Of a DNA stretch of 64,000 nucleotides, positions 25,053-32,492 are shown one piece after another. The notes under the pieces were generated by a model. The model was not told where the DNA came from, did not search any database, and was given only the letters and a program-made list of their open reading frames with translations. Position 1 is the stretch's first letter, and each line of letters starts with the position of its first letter. The stretch lies in NCBI GenBank assembly GCA_020637395.1, contig JACJWA010000001.1, positions 1,860,001 to 1,924,000 on the forward strand. The letters run 5' to 3'. The stretch is from Calditrichota bacterium. GTDB lineage: Bacteria; Electryoneota; RPQS01. The translations under genes were made by a program, and so were the position numbers.

Positions 25053-25970
25053 ATGAAGACTCGCATCTTACATGAAGTCGGATTGCGGGACGGACTGCAA
25101 ATGGAAAAGCAGGTCGTTCCGCTTGAGGTCAAGATCCGGTGGAGCGAGAAGCTCATCGAGTCCGGTGTGGACATTCTGCAGCTCGGCTCGTTCGTGCATC
25201 CGGAAAAGGTGCCGCAGATGGCGGACACGGATGCGCTCTTCCGGCACTTCAATCAAGCGGGACGCAAACCCGCCAACGTCGTGCTCTCCGGTCTCGTCCT
25301 GAACGAAAAGGGACTTGATCGCGGCCTGGCGTGCGGCGTGGACATGTTCTGCATGGGCGTCTCGGCGAGCGAAACCCACAGCAAGAAGAACACGGGCATG
25401 ACCGTGTCCGAGGCGACGGATCGCATTGTCGGCGCGGCCAAGGCCGCACTCGCTTCCGGCAAGCGAGTTCAAGTTTCCGTGCAGTCCGCTTTCGGCTGCG
25501 GTTTCGAGGGAGCAGTTCCCGTCGAACGGGTGCTGAGCATTCTCGAAAAGTACTTCGAAGCCGGACTCAATGCGGTGTCGCTTGCGGACACCGCCGGACA
25601 TGCGCTGCCAGAGCAAGTCGAGACGCTTTTTTCGAAAGTCTTCAAGCTGAATCCGCAGGCGGAATGCGCGTGCCATCTGCACAACACCTATGGGTTGGGA
25701 CTCGCCAACTGCCGCGCCGCCATGAACGCTGGTGTGCAGATTTTCGAATCCGCGATTGCCGGGCTCGGCGGTTGTCCGTTTACAAAAGTCGCCGGCGGCA
25801 ACGTGTGTACCGAGGATCTCGTGCACTACTGGCAGCGCGGCGGTGTGCGCACCGATCTCGACTTACCGAAACTCATCGAAGCCGCGCGCGATATGGCGCA
25901 GCACTTCGACCGTGACATGCCCGGCATGGTACACAAATCCGGTCCGGTCAGTTACGCAGTCACCCTCTAA
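25053..25970 (+). CDS. HMG-CoA lyase-family protein
   Basis: A 305-residue TIM-barrel lyase. It has HEVGLRDGLQMEKQ at the N terminus, LGSFVHPEKVPQMADTD, CHLHNTYGLGLAN with the metal-binding HLH, and the HMG-CoA lyase signature AIAGLGGCPFTKVAGGNVCTED, whose cysteine is catalytic in the family. The family cleaves 3-hydroxy-3-methyl acyl-CoA esters; relatives act on citramalyl-CoA-like or other substrates. The position between a dehydrogenase and a CoA-transferase suggests that it cleaves or forms a CoA ester made by its neighbour. The exact substrate is not known. Confidence 0.82.
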   Translation: MKTRILHEVGLRDGLQMEKQVVPLEVKIRWSEKLIESGVDILQLGSFVHPEKVPQMADTDALFRHFNQAGRKPANVVLSGLVLNEKGLDRGLACGVDMFCMGVSASETHSKKNTGMTVSEATDRIVGAAKAALASGKRVQVSVQSAFGCGFEGAVPVERVLSILEKYFEAGLNAVSLADTAGHALPEQVETLFSKVFKLNPQAECACHLHNTYGLGLANCRAAMNAGVQIFESAIAGLGGCPFTKVAGGNVCTEDLVHYWQRGGVRTDLDLPKLIEAARDMAQHFDRDMPGMVHKSGPVSYAVTL

Positions 25971-25985
25971 CTTCGCTATCTACCT

Positions 25986-27179
25986 ATGAATCTGCTTGAA
26001 GGTATTCGCGTCCTTGATTTGACGAATGTGCTCTCCGGGCCGTTCGCCACCTTGCATCTGGCGCTGGCCGGTGCGGACGTGATCAAGATTGAAAATCCAA
26101 CCGACGGCGACCTTGCGCGCAAGCTCGGCTGCGTTCCCGATTTCAACAAGAAATTGATGGGCACGAGCTTTCTTGCGCAGAACGCCAACAAGCGTTCGCT
26201 CACCTTGAATCTCAAACAGCCCGAAGCCAAAGAGATTTTCAAGAAGCTGGTCGCCAAGTCCGACATCGTCGTCGAAAACTTCCGACCCGATGTGATGAAA
26301 CGACTCGGGTTGTCCTATGAAGTGCTCTCCGGTATCAATCCGAAGCTCATCTATTGCGGCATTTCTGGATTCGGCCAAACAGGTCCCGATGCATTGAAAC
26401 CCGCATATGATCAAATCATTCAGGGTTTGTCCGGCGAAATGGCGATCAACGGAGACGAACGCCTGCATCCGCTGCGCGCGGGCTTTCCGATTTGCGACAC
26501 GGTGGGCGGTCTGAACGCGGCATTTGCGATCATGGGCGCGCTCTACTATCGCGAACGCACCGGCGAGGGCCAGTTCATTGACGTCGCTCTGCTCGATTCG
26601 ATTATGCCGCTCATGGGATGGGTCGTTGCCAATTGGATGATTGGTCAGCAGCATCCCGTGCTCATGGGAAATGAAAATTTCACCGCCGCTCCGTCCGGCG
26701 TATTCCGCACGAAAGATTGCTACATCAACATCGCCGCGAACAAGCAGGAGCAATGGGAAGCGCTCGCGGATTTGATCGGCACGCCGGAACTCAAAACCGA
26801 TCCGCGCTTTCAAGAGCGCGACGCGCGCAAGAAGAACCGTGTCGAACTGACTCCGCTGCTTGAAGCCAAACTGACACAGCGCGAGGGCGCCTTTTGGGTG
26901 GACGAGTTCAACAAGAACGGCATTCCCGCAGGATTGATTCTCTCGCTTGAAGAGGCTCTGATGCAGCCGCAGGTCACTCACCGCAATGCCTTCAACAAGG
27001 TGAACGTGAAAGGCGTCGGCGAGCTTGAGCTGTTCAACTTGACCGCGAAGTTCTCCAAAACTCCGGGCGAAGTCACGGCTCCGCCGCCGCTTCTGGGCGA
27101 GCACACCGACCAACTGCTTGAAGAGTTGGGTTACGGCGCCGCCGAGATTTCCAAACTACGTGAAGACAAAGTCATCTAA
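25986..27179 (+). CDS. Class III (CaiB/BaiF) CoA-transferase
   Basis: A 397-residue family III CoA-transferase: LLEGIRVLDLTNVLSGPFATLHLALAGADVIKIENP at the N terminus, TLNLKQPEAKEIFKKLVAKSDIVVENFRPDV, ISGFGQTGPDA with the surrounding loop, and GEGQFIDVALLDS. The likely catalytic aspartate falls in the region around residue 170 (FPICDTVGG). Such enzymes move CoA between dicarboxylates, for example from succinyl-CoA to citramalate, itaconate or malate. It begins 15 bases after the lyase, so the two probably act on the same acid. Confidence 0.88.
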   Translation: MNLLEGIRVLDLTNVLSGPFATLHLALAGADVIKIENPTDGDLARKLGCVPDFNKKLMGTSFLAQNANKRSLTLNLKQPEAKEIFKKLVAKSDIVVENFRPDVMKRLGLSYEVLSGINPKLIYCGISGFGQTGPDALKPAYDQIIQGLSGEMAINGDERLHPLRAGFPICDTVGGLNAAFAIMGALYYRERTGEGQFIDVALLDSIMPLMGWVVANWMIGQQHPVLMGNENFTAAPSGVFRTKDCYINIAANKQEQWEALADLIGTPELKTDPRFQERDARKKNRVELTPLLEAKLTQREGAFWVDEFNKNGIPAGLILSLEEALMQPQVTHRNAFNKVNVKGVGELELFNLTAKFSKTPGEVTAPPPLLGEHTDQLLEELGYGAAEISKLREDKVI

Positions 27180-27197
27180 GATATCAGGAGCTACACC

Positions 27198-28484
27198 ATG
27201 CCCATGACGTTAGCGGAGAAGATTCTGGCGCGCGCGGCGGGGCTTGCATCCACCAAGGCTGGCGACGTCGTCGAGCCGAAGGTTGATCTGGCCATGTCAC
27301 ACGAAAATGCCGCGCTGGTTCTCCATCAATTCAAAGAAATTTACAAGGGTCTCGATGCCGAGCCCCGCGTGTGGGATCCTTCGCGCATCGCGATCATCTT
27401 CGATCATCGTGTGCCCGCTGAAAGCTCGAAGACCGCAACAAATCAAAAACGTATTCGCGATTTCGTCGGCGAGCAAGGCATCGCCAAGTTTCATGACATT
27501 CGCGGTGACGCGGGCGGCATCTGCCATCAGATTCTGCCCGAGTACGGCTACGTGCGTCCCGGCTATGTCGTTGTGGGAACCGACAGCCACACGACGACGC
27601 ACGGCGCGCTGGGATCGTTTGCCTTCGGCATCGGTGCGACGGAAATGGCCAGCGTGTGGGCTCTGGGTTCCGCACTGAATATTGAAGTGCCGAAGACCAT
27701 CAAGGTTGTCGTGGACGGCACGCTCTCGAAGTTCGTTTCCGCAAAGGACGTGATTCTGAATTTGATCGGAGTTATCAAAGCCAACGGCGCGAACTACCGC
27801 GCGCTGGAGTTTCACGGCTCGACCATTCGCAATATGAGCACGTCGTCGCGGCTCGTGCTGTGCAACATGTCCGTTGAAGCGGGCGCGACTGTCGGCATGG
27901 TTCCGCCGGATGTCGAGACGAAGCGCTATCTGCGCGACGAAGCGAAAGTCACAGACCCGCTGTGGATGGAAGGTCCGGATGACGGCGCTGACTATGAACG
28001 TGTCGAAACAATTGACGCAAACTCTCTTGCGCCGCAGATCGCCTGCCCGCATACGGTGGACAACGTGAAGCCCGTGACCGAAGTGATGGGCAAGAAGGTG
28101 GATCAGATTGTGATCGGCTCGTGCACGAATGGTCGCCTGGATGATTTGGCCGCCGCCGCGGCGTTGATTCGCACGAAGAAAGTGCATCAGCGCACGCGCA
28201 TGCTGGTGTTCCCCGCATCGTGGAACATCTACAAGGCCGCCATGGAACGCGGATATTTGAAAGATTTCGCGGATGCCGGCGCGGTGGTAATGAATCCCGG
28301 CTGTGGCTGTTGCCTTGGCGTACATCAGGGCGCGATGGGCGACGGCGAAGTCTCGCTTTCGACGACCAACCGCAATTTCAAGGGCCGCATGGGCAATCCG
28401 AATGCGGAAGTCTTTTTGTGTTCGCCCGAAGTGGCCGCGGCCAGCGCAATTCGCGGCGAAATCACCGATCCGAGAGAGGTTTAA
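27198..28484 (+). CDS. LeuC/aconitase-type hydro-lyase large subunit
   Basis: A 428-residue protein of the archaeal-type isopropylmalate/homoaconitase large-subunit branch. Iron-sulfur ligands are visible in VIGSCTNGRLDDL and VVMNPGCGCCLG. Other family motifs are HGALGSFAFGIGATEMA, GTDSHTTTHGA and MSVEAGATVGMVPPD. AGGAG lies before the ATG. With the small subunit that follows after two bases it makes a two-subunit dehydratase that moves a hydroxyl group between adjacent carbons of a 2- or 3-carboxy acid. The substrate is open: isopropylmalate, citramalate/methylmalate, homocitrate or citrate. Confidence 0.87.
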   Translation: MPMTLAEKILARAAGLASTKAGDVVEPKVDLAMSHENAALVLHQFKEIYKGLDAEPRVWDPSRIAIIFDHRVPAESSKTATNQKRIRDFVGEQGIAKFHDIRGDAGGICHQILPEYGYVRPGYVVVGTDSHTTTHGALGSFAFGIGATEMASVWALGSALNIEVPKTIKVVVDGTLSKFVSAKDVILNLIGVIKANGANYRALEFHGSTIRNMSTSSRLVLCNMSVEAGATVGMVPPDVETKRYLRDEAKVTDPLWMEGPDDGADYERVETIDANSLAPQIACPHTVDNVKPVTEVMGKKVDQIVIGSCTNGRLDDLAAAAALIRTKKVHQRTRMLVFPASWNIYKAAMERGYLKDFADAGAVVMNPGCGCCLGVHQGAMGDGEVSLSTTNRNFKGRMGNPNAEVFLCSPEVAAASAIRGEITDPREV

Positions 28485-28486
28485 TC

Positions 28487-28987
28487 ATGTCCAAAGTTAT
28501 CACACTGCTCGGAGACGACATCTCCACGGATCACATTTATCCGGGCCGCTTCATGGCCACGGTTCTACCGAGTGAAACTCCGCAGTTTTGTTTTGCCGAC
28601 ATGACGGAGCTCAATGCCGCCCTGAAAGCAAAGCAGTTTCCGGAAGGGAGTTTTTTGGTTGCGGGAGAGAATTTCGGCTGCGGGAGTTCACGGGAGCAGG
28701 CCGCTTCGACGATTCTCGGTCACAACTTGAATGTCGTGGCAAAGAGTTTTGCGCGCATCTTCATGCAGAATGCCGTCAATCTTGGATTGCCGCTTCTGAT
28801 ATGTCCGGATGTGGACGCGAAGGAAGGCGACGAGCTTGAGCTTCGCGGCGACGAACTATACAACAAGACCACGGGCAAGACGTTCAAAATTGAACCCCTG
28901 CCGCCGCTGCGCCAAGCCATTATCAACGCGGGCGGCCTGATCGCCTTCACCCGCGAGCGCGTCAAAGCAAAGCTCGCGGCACGCTAA
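28487..28987 (+). CDS. LeuD/aconitase-type hydro-lyase small subunit
   Basis: A 166-residue swivel domain: GDDISTDHIYPGRFMA at the N terminus, AGENFGCGSSREQAA (the conserved substrate-phosphate-like loop) and AKSFARIFMQNAVNLGLPLLI. The start is ATG 28487, two bases after the large subunit stop, with GAGAGAGG upstream. The specificity loop YPGRFM differs from the YLRT-type loop seen in many LeuD proteins, which leaves the substrate undecided. It is the last gene of the operon. Confidence 0.88.
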   Translation: MSKVITLLGDDISTDHIYPGRFMATVLPSETPQFCFADMTELNAALKAKQFPEGSFLVAGENFGCGSSREQAASTILGHNLNVVAKSFARIFMQNAVNLGLPLLICPDVDAKEGDELELRGDELYNKTTGKTFKIEPLPPLRQAIINAGGLIAFTRERVKAKLAAR

Positions 28988-29010
28988 GCTCGCTTTTTGT
29001 TTCGAGCTCG

Positions 29011-29040
29011 AAGCCCCCGCAATAGAAATTGCGGGGGCTT
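29011..29040 (+). terminator. Hairpin after the LeuC/LeuD operon
   Basis: A 13-bp stem (29011-29023 with 29028-29040) with an AGAA loop. It is followed by GCAGTCTG, so the T tract is weak. The next 30 bases carry a palindrome GCAGGCTTTAGCCTGC (29055-29070), which looks like a small dispersed repeat. Confidence 0.55.
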
Positions 29041-29232
29041 GCAGTCTGTAGTGGCAGGCTTTAGCCTGCATTCTGGTCTCTCCCCGTTCACGGGAGACGG
29101 AAGGGGTCTGCTCTCCCCCCATTCTTCACGAAGCGAAAATGGGGGATGAAAGAGGGGCCTCTGCACCGCATCCGCTTTCATCCCTTATACCTCTTACCTC
29201 ATACCATGTTTCCCCCTTGACTTTCCCCTCTG

Positions 29233-29268
29233 ATTTTCATATCTCATACTTCATAGTTCATACTTTCC
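29233..29268. repeat. Low-complexity CATACTTCATAG-type repeat
   Basis: A run of imperfect CAT(A/C)CT/CATAGTTCAT units. The inverse complement of this pattern (TATGAAATATGAA units) recurs at 33645-33672 beside another gene end. No function can be stated. Confidence 0.5.
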
Positions 29269-30433
29269 GGAGCCTCCCATGTACGCGCGAATTCTCTCTG
29301 CATTCGATCTTCTGAAGCGGGTGGGGTTCGCGCTTTTGGTTTTGGGGGGATACATGACCGCATACGCCCAGCCGTATGAGCCGATTGTTTTGTATGAGAC
29401 GTTCGGCGAACCGGGTGAACAGCTTGGCTCTTTGGTCCTGCGTCACGTCGGGGACCAGGATGGGGACGGGTATGACGACATTCTGGTTAGTGTCGCGGAC
29501 TGCACTCATTCCAGCGGAACGCCCGATTACAATCATCTTCGTTTGATTTACGGCAATGACTTTCCACCGTACAGGACGGTTGATTTTGCCTACACCCTGA
29601 CGGACACGACAACCGAGTGGACGTTGTGGACGGGTGGCTTCAGGCCTCCCCCTTTTGAGCTTGCGGACTTTTCGGGAGACGGCTATCCGGATATCCTCAT
29701 CGAACTGTATTTTAGAGAATCCAGTCCGAGTCTTTATCAGAGGTATCTTTTTTTGGGTGGCCCGGGCGTTTTCGACACGCTCTGGGACTGGCGGGCGGAC
29801 AGCGCGGAGGAGCGCATCGTGCAGGAAACTCTCCCGCGCTTCAACGACAGCGGTTACGGCTGCTACTTGCGGGGGGGGAGGGCGAACAACCAACGCCTAC
29901 TGGAATTCTATCAGGGGGAGTGGCCGGACCCGCCGTCTTCTTCGACCTGGACGAGTACCGCACCGGCGGACTGGAATTTCTGGTATTCAAACGGTGTGGG
30001 GGACATCACAGGGGACGGTTACACGGATATCCTGTACCCGATCTACCAAGGGGGGGGGATCTACCACGTCCACTCCTGGTTCGGCGGTCCTGACGCGGAT
30101 TCGATTCCGGACGTCACTTTCATTGAAGACACGATGGCGGTTCTGAGTACAGGGTGGTCGATCATCGGCGACATGAACGGAGACAGCGTAGATGACCTTG
30201 CCGCGAAAACGATCGATCATCACGGCGTTCAGCTTCGCATCTGGTACGGGGGAGCGCCGTTGGATTTTAACACGTGGGACGCCACGCTGAACGGAGGAGG
30301 GGGGCTTACCGCCGGGTATCACGCCTGTTTGGGGGATATCAACGGGGATGGATTTGAAGACGTGGCCTTTATGGGTATTCCTAATGTCAGAGTGTGCGTT
30401 TTTCTCGGAGGAGATCACGTCGATTCGGAGATC

Positions 30434-30436
30434 GCC
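30434..30436. repeat. Target-site duplication, left copy (GCC)
   Basis: GCC before the left IS end is matched by GCC at 31711-31713 after the right end, the 3-bp duplication typical of IS3-family insertion. Confidence 0.75.
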
Positions 30437-30510
30437 TGCACTGCACCCCGAGGGCTGGAGAGAGTCTCCAAGAAGTGTTAGTTTAGGGGGATTGGAGAAA
30501 GGAGTGCAGG

Positions 30511-30867
30511 ATGTCAGGTCAGCGACGCAGGTTTTCGGATGAGTTTAAGGTTCAGGTGGTTCAGGAGGTGCTTCAAGGAGCGAGTCAGGCTGCGGTAGCG
30601 CGCCGGCACAATGTGTCAGCGAACACGATTCTGCTCTGGCAGAAGGCGTACAAATCCGGTCGCCTGGGGGGAGGGGCGACCGGCGCGGTTTCGCCCGAAG
30701 TGCGGGCGTTGGAACTTCAAGTGGCGGAGCTGCAGCGGTTAGTCGGGAAGAAGGAAGAGCAGATCGAGTTCCTAAAAAAAACCTCCCGCTATCTGGAGCA
30801 GCAGAACGCCGAACGGCAGTCGTCACCAAGCGCGGAACGCTCACGGCGCAAGAAGGATGTGCGCTGA
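30511..30867 (+). CDS. IS3-family transposase OrfA
   Basis: A 118-residue helix-turn-helix protein (RRFSDEFKVQVVQEVLQGAS, AVARRHNVSANTILLWQKAYKSG) followed by a leucine-rich coiled coil (ALELQVAELQRLVGKKEEQIEFLKK). An A8 tract at 30774-30781 lies in the CTA-AAA-AAA-ACC codons. The -1 frame is open from there into orfB, so a frameshifted OrfAB transposase is expected. The stop shares its A with the orfB ATG (TGATG). Confidence 0.92.
   Translation: MSGQRRRFSDEFKVQVVQEVLQGASQAAVARRHNVSANTILLWQKAYKSGRLGGGATGAVSPEVRALELQVAELQRLVGKKEEQIEFLKKTSRYLEQQNAERQSSPSAERSRRKKDVR
30774..30781 (+). promoter_or_regulatory. A8 slippery site for -1 frameshifting in the IS
   Basis: Eight adenines within orfA. 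Shifting by -1 here opens an uninterrupted frame from 30780 to the orfB ATG and on to its end, as in other IS3-family elements. Confidence 0.7.
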
Positions 30868-31670
30868 TGGATCTTCCGGAGAGCACATATTACTACCGTT
30901 CACGCACGGCGGATGACCGCCTGGCGCGAAGACTCGATTTGCAGGACCGGATAGAAACGTTGGCGTTTAACAAAGCCGGTTATGGCTATCGGCGCATCAC
31001 CGCCGAGCTGCATCGGCAAGGTGTGATTGTAAACCGCAAGCTCGTCTTGAATATCATGAAAGAATCAGATCTGCTGGTCAGACCGCTGCGCGGATTTACG
31101 ATCACCACGGACAGCAGACATACGCTTCCAGTCTATCCGAACCTCTATCAGAACCAGTGGCCCACTGCGCTTGATCGCATTTGGGTGGCGGACATCACCT
31201 ACATCCGTTTGCCGCTGGGCTTTGTCTATCTCGCTGTGATCCTTGATGCGTTCTCACGCAAGGTCGTGGGCTGGGCGCTGTCGAAAAGTCTCGAAGCCGA
31301 TCTGGTCATCGAGGCAATGACCATGGCTCTTGCCGAACGCAAACCGGCACCGGGCTTGATCCATCACAGTGATCGCGGTGTGCAATACGCTTGTCATGCG
31401 TACACCGATCTACTCAAGCAGCATGGCGTTCACATCAGCATGTCGCGCAAAGGTAATCCGTACGACAACGCCGTGGCCGAAAGCTTCTTCAAAACCCTCA
31501 AGAAAGAAGAAGTCTATCTGTCCGACTACCGCACCCCCGAAGAGGCACGGAGGCAGATCGGACGGTTTATCGAACAGGTTTACAACTCAGAACGATTACA
31601 CTCGGCTCTCGGCTACACCCCGCCCGCCGAGTTCGAACTTCAATACAATCAAACCCAAAACGCCGCCTAA
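30867..31670 (+). CDS. IS3-family transposase OrfB (DDE integrase core)
   Basis: A 267-residue catalytic protein. Residues 1-90 include an HTH_21-like region (YGYRRITAELHRQGVIVNRKLVLNIMKE). The rve core supplies the three acidic residues: D in IWVADITYIRL, D in HHSDRGVQYA, and E in NPYDNAVAESFFKTLKKEE. It ends with LHSALGYTPPAEFE. It is expected to be expressed mainly as an OrfAB fusion. The sequence looks fully intact, unlike copy 2. Confidence 0.95.
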   Translation: MDLPESTYYYRSRTADDRLARRLDLQDRIETLAFNKAGYGYRRITAELHRQGVIVNRKLVLNIMKESDLLVRPLRGFTITTDSRHTLPVYPNLYQNQWPTALDRIWVADITYIRLPLGFVYLAVILDAFSRKVVGWALSKSLEADLVIEAMTMALAERKPAPGLIHHSDRGVQYACHAYTDLLKQHGVHISMSRKGNPYDNAVAESFFKTLKKEEVYLSDYRTPEEARRQIGRFIEQVYNSERLHSALGYTPPAEFELQYNQTQNAA

Positions 31671-32190
31671 ACTAATTGGATACCGACTCCAATATTTGGG
31701 GTGCAGTCCAGCCTATCAAATCAACTTTCCCAACAGCAATGGGAATAGTCTTGGCTCATTCTCCCGCGCCGGCGACTTCAATGGGGACGGATTGGATGAT
31801 TGGATGTATTCGTCCTGGAATTATGGCACTGGTGACACACTTTTTCACCGCGGCTACATCAGGATTATCTCAGGCGATCCGCGCTTTGGCCTGCCCGTGG
31901 GCGACGAACCGCCCCCGGTCGTGCGGGAGTTTGTGGTGAAGGTTTACCCCAACCCCTTCAACTCAACACTGTCCATTTCTCTTTCGATTCCCCCGCATCA
32001 AGAAACCACGATCACGCTTTACGATCTTCTGGGCCGCGAGGTGGATGTGATCCATCGCGGGCGGTTGGAAAACACGACCTTGAGCTACACCGCACCCGCT
32101 TCGCTCGCCAGCGGCATCTACTTCCTTCGTGCGCAGGTTGGGGCGCAGACGGCGATGCGGAAGGTGGCGTTGCTGAAATGACTTCCTTAC

Positions 32191-32273
32191 TGTCATCCTC
32201 AACGTAGTGAAGGACCCCTCTGAGAGCATGCCTTAGGGTTTCTTCACTACGCTGCGCTTCGTTCAGAATGACA
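32191..32273. repeat. Palindromic intergenic repeat (TGTCATCCT...AGAATGACA)
   Basis: An 83-base imperfect inverted repeat. The left arm TGTCATCCTCAACGTAGTGA mirrors the right arm TCACTACGCTGCGCTTCGTTCAGAATGACA. This matches the well-known GTCATCCTGAGCGAAGCGAAGGA family of intergenic palindromes seen across many uncultured genomes. Part of the same phrase (CGAACGAAGTGAAGGA) also occurs inside IS copy 2 (about 35726-35741). Confidence 0.7.
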
Positions 32274-32418
32274 ATGCGCGTGAACCGCATCGTGCACAGA
32301 AACTCGCTCGCCGAATGGTTCATTTTTTTGGATATGGGACTTTTCGCTTCCCTCCCCCATCCCCCATCCCCCATCCTCTCCGCTATCTCCAGCTCTCCCA
32401 ACATCTTACGCCAATAAG

Positions 32419-32447
32419 TTGACCTACCGGGTAGGTTTCGTTATATT
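32419..32447 (+). promoter_or_regulatory. Promoter with an operator-like palindrome in its spacer
   Basis: TTGACC (32419-32424), 17 bases, TATATT (32442-32447). A perfect 15-base palindrome ACCTACC-G-GGTAGGT (32422-32436) overlaps the -35 and spacer, a place where a repressor would block polymerase. The FabV-like gene begins 45 bases after the -10. Confidence 0.65.
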
Positions 32448-32492
32448 GGGGTCCTGTAAGAACAAATCTCCTGACCCCCGAGTATAACGCAC

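Larger units (their letters stand above)
30437..31710 (+). mobile_element. IS3-family insertion sequence, copy 1 (apparently intact)
   Basis: 1274 bp. The left end is TGCACTGCACCCC and the right end is GGGGTGCAGTCCA, an inverted pair with one mismatch. It carries orfA and orfB in the usual -1 relation. It interrupts a surface protein gene and is flanked by a GCC duplication. A second copy lies in the same orientation at 35300-36598. Confidence 0.92.
29279..32181 (+). pseudogene. FG-GAP repeat secreted protein with sorting domain, split by an IS element
   Basis: The reading frame runs from ATG 29279 to 30436 (386 codons), is interrupted by the IS element, and resumes at 31714 (after the target repeat) to a stop at 32181. 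Removing the IS and one GCC joins GAG-ATC-GCC to TAT-CAA-ATC in frame and gives a 541-residue protein. It has a signal-like segment (VGFALLVLGGYMTAYA), seven or so FG-GAP/VCBS-like units (DQDGDGYDDILVS, DFSGDGYPDILIE, DITGDGYTDILYP, DMNGDSVDDLAAK, DINGDGFEDVAFM, DFNGDGLDDWMYS), probable calcium-binding beta-propeller blades, and a C-terminal sorting module (VYPNPFNSTLSISLSIP, KVALLK). The 5' fragment now ends in 14 codons from the IS end. It is likely non-functional at the surface because the sorting signal is lost. Confidence 0.85.
32182..32492. other. Intergenic region between the split surface gene and the FabV-like gene
   Basis: About 310 bases without a gene. It contains a palindromic dispersed repeat (32191-32273), a CCCCCAT short tandem (about 32350-32373) and the promoter with its palindrome (32419-32447). 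Confidence 0.6.

Noticed and set aside
29055..29070. GCAGGCTTTAGCCTGC as a terminator.
   Set aside because: No T tract follows. It looks like a dispersed palindromic word.
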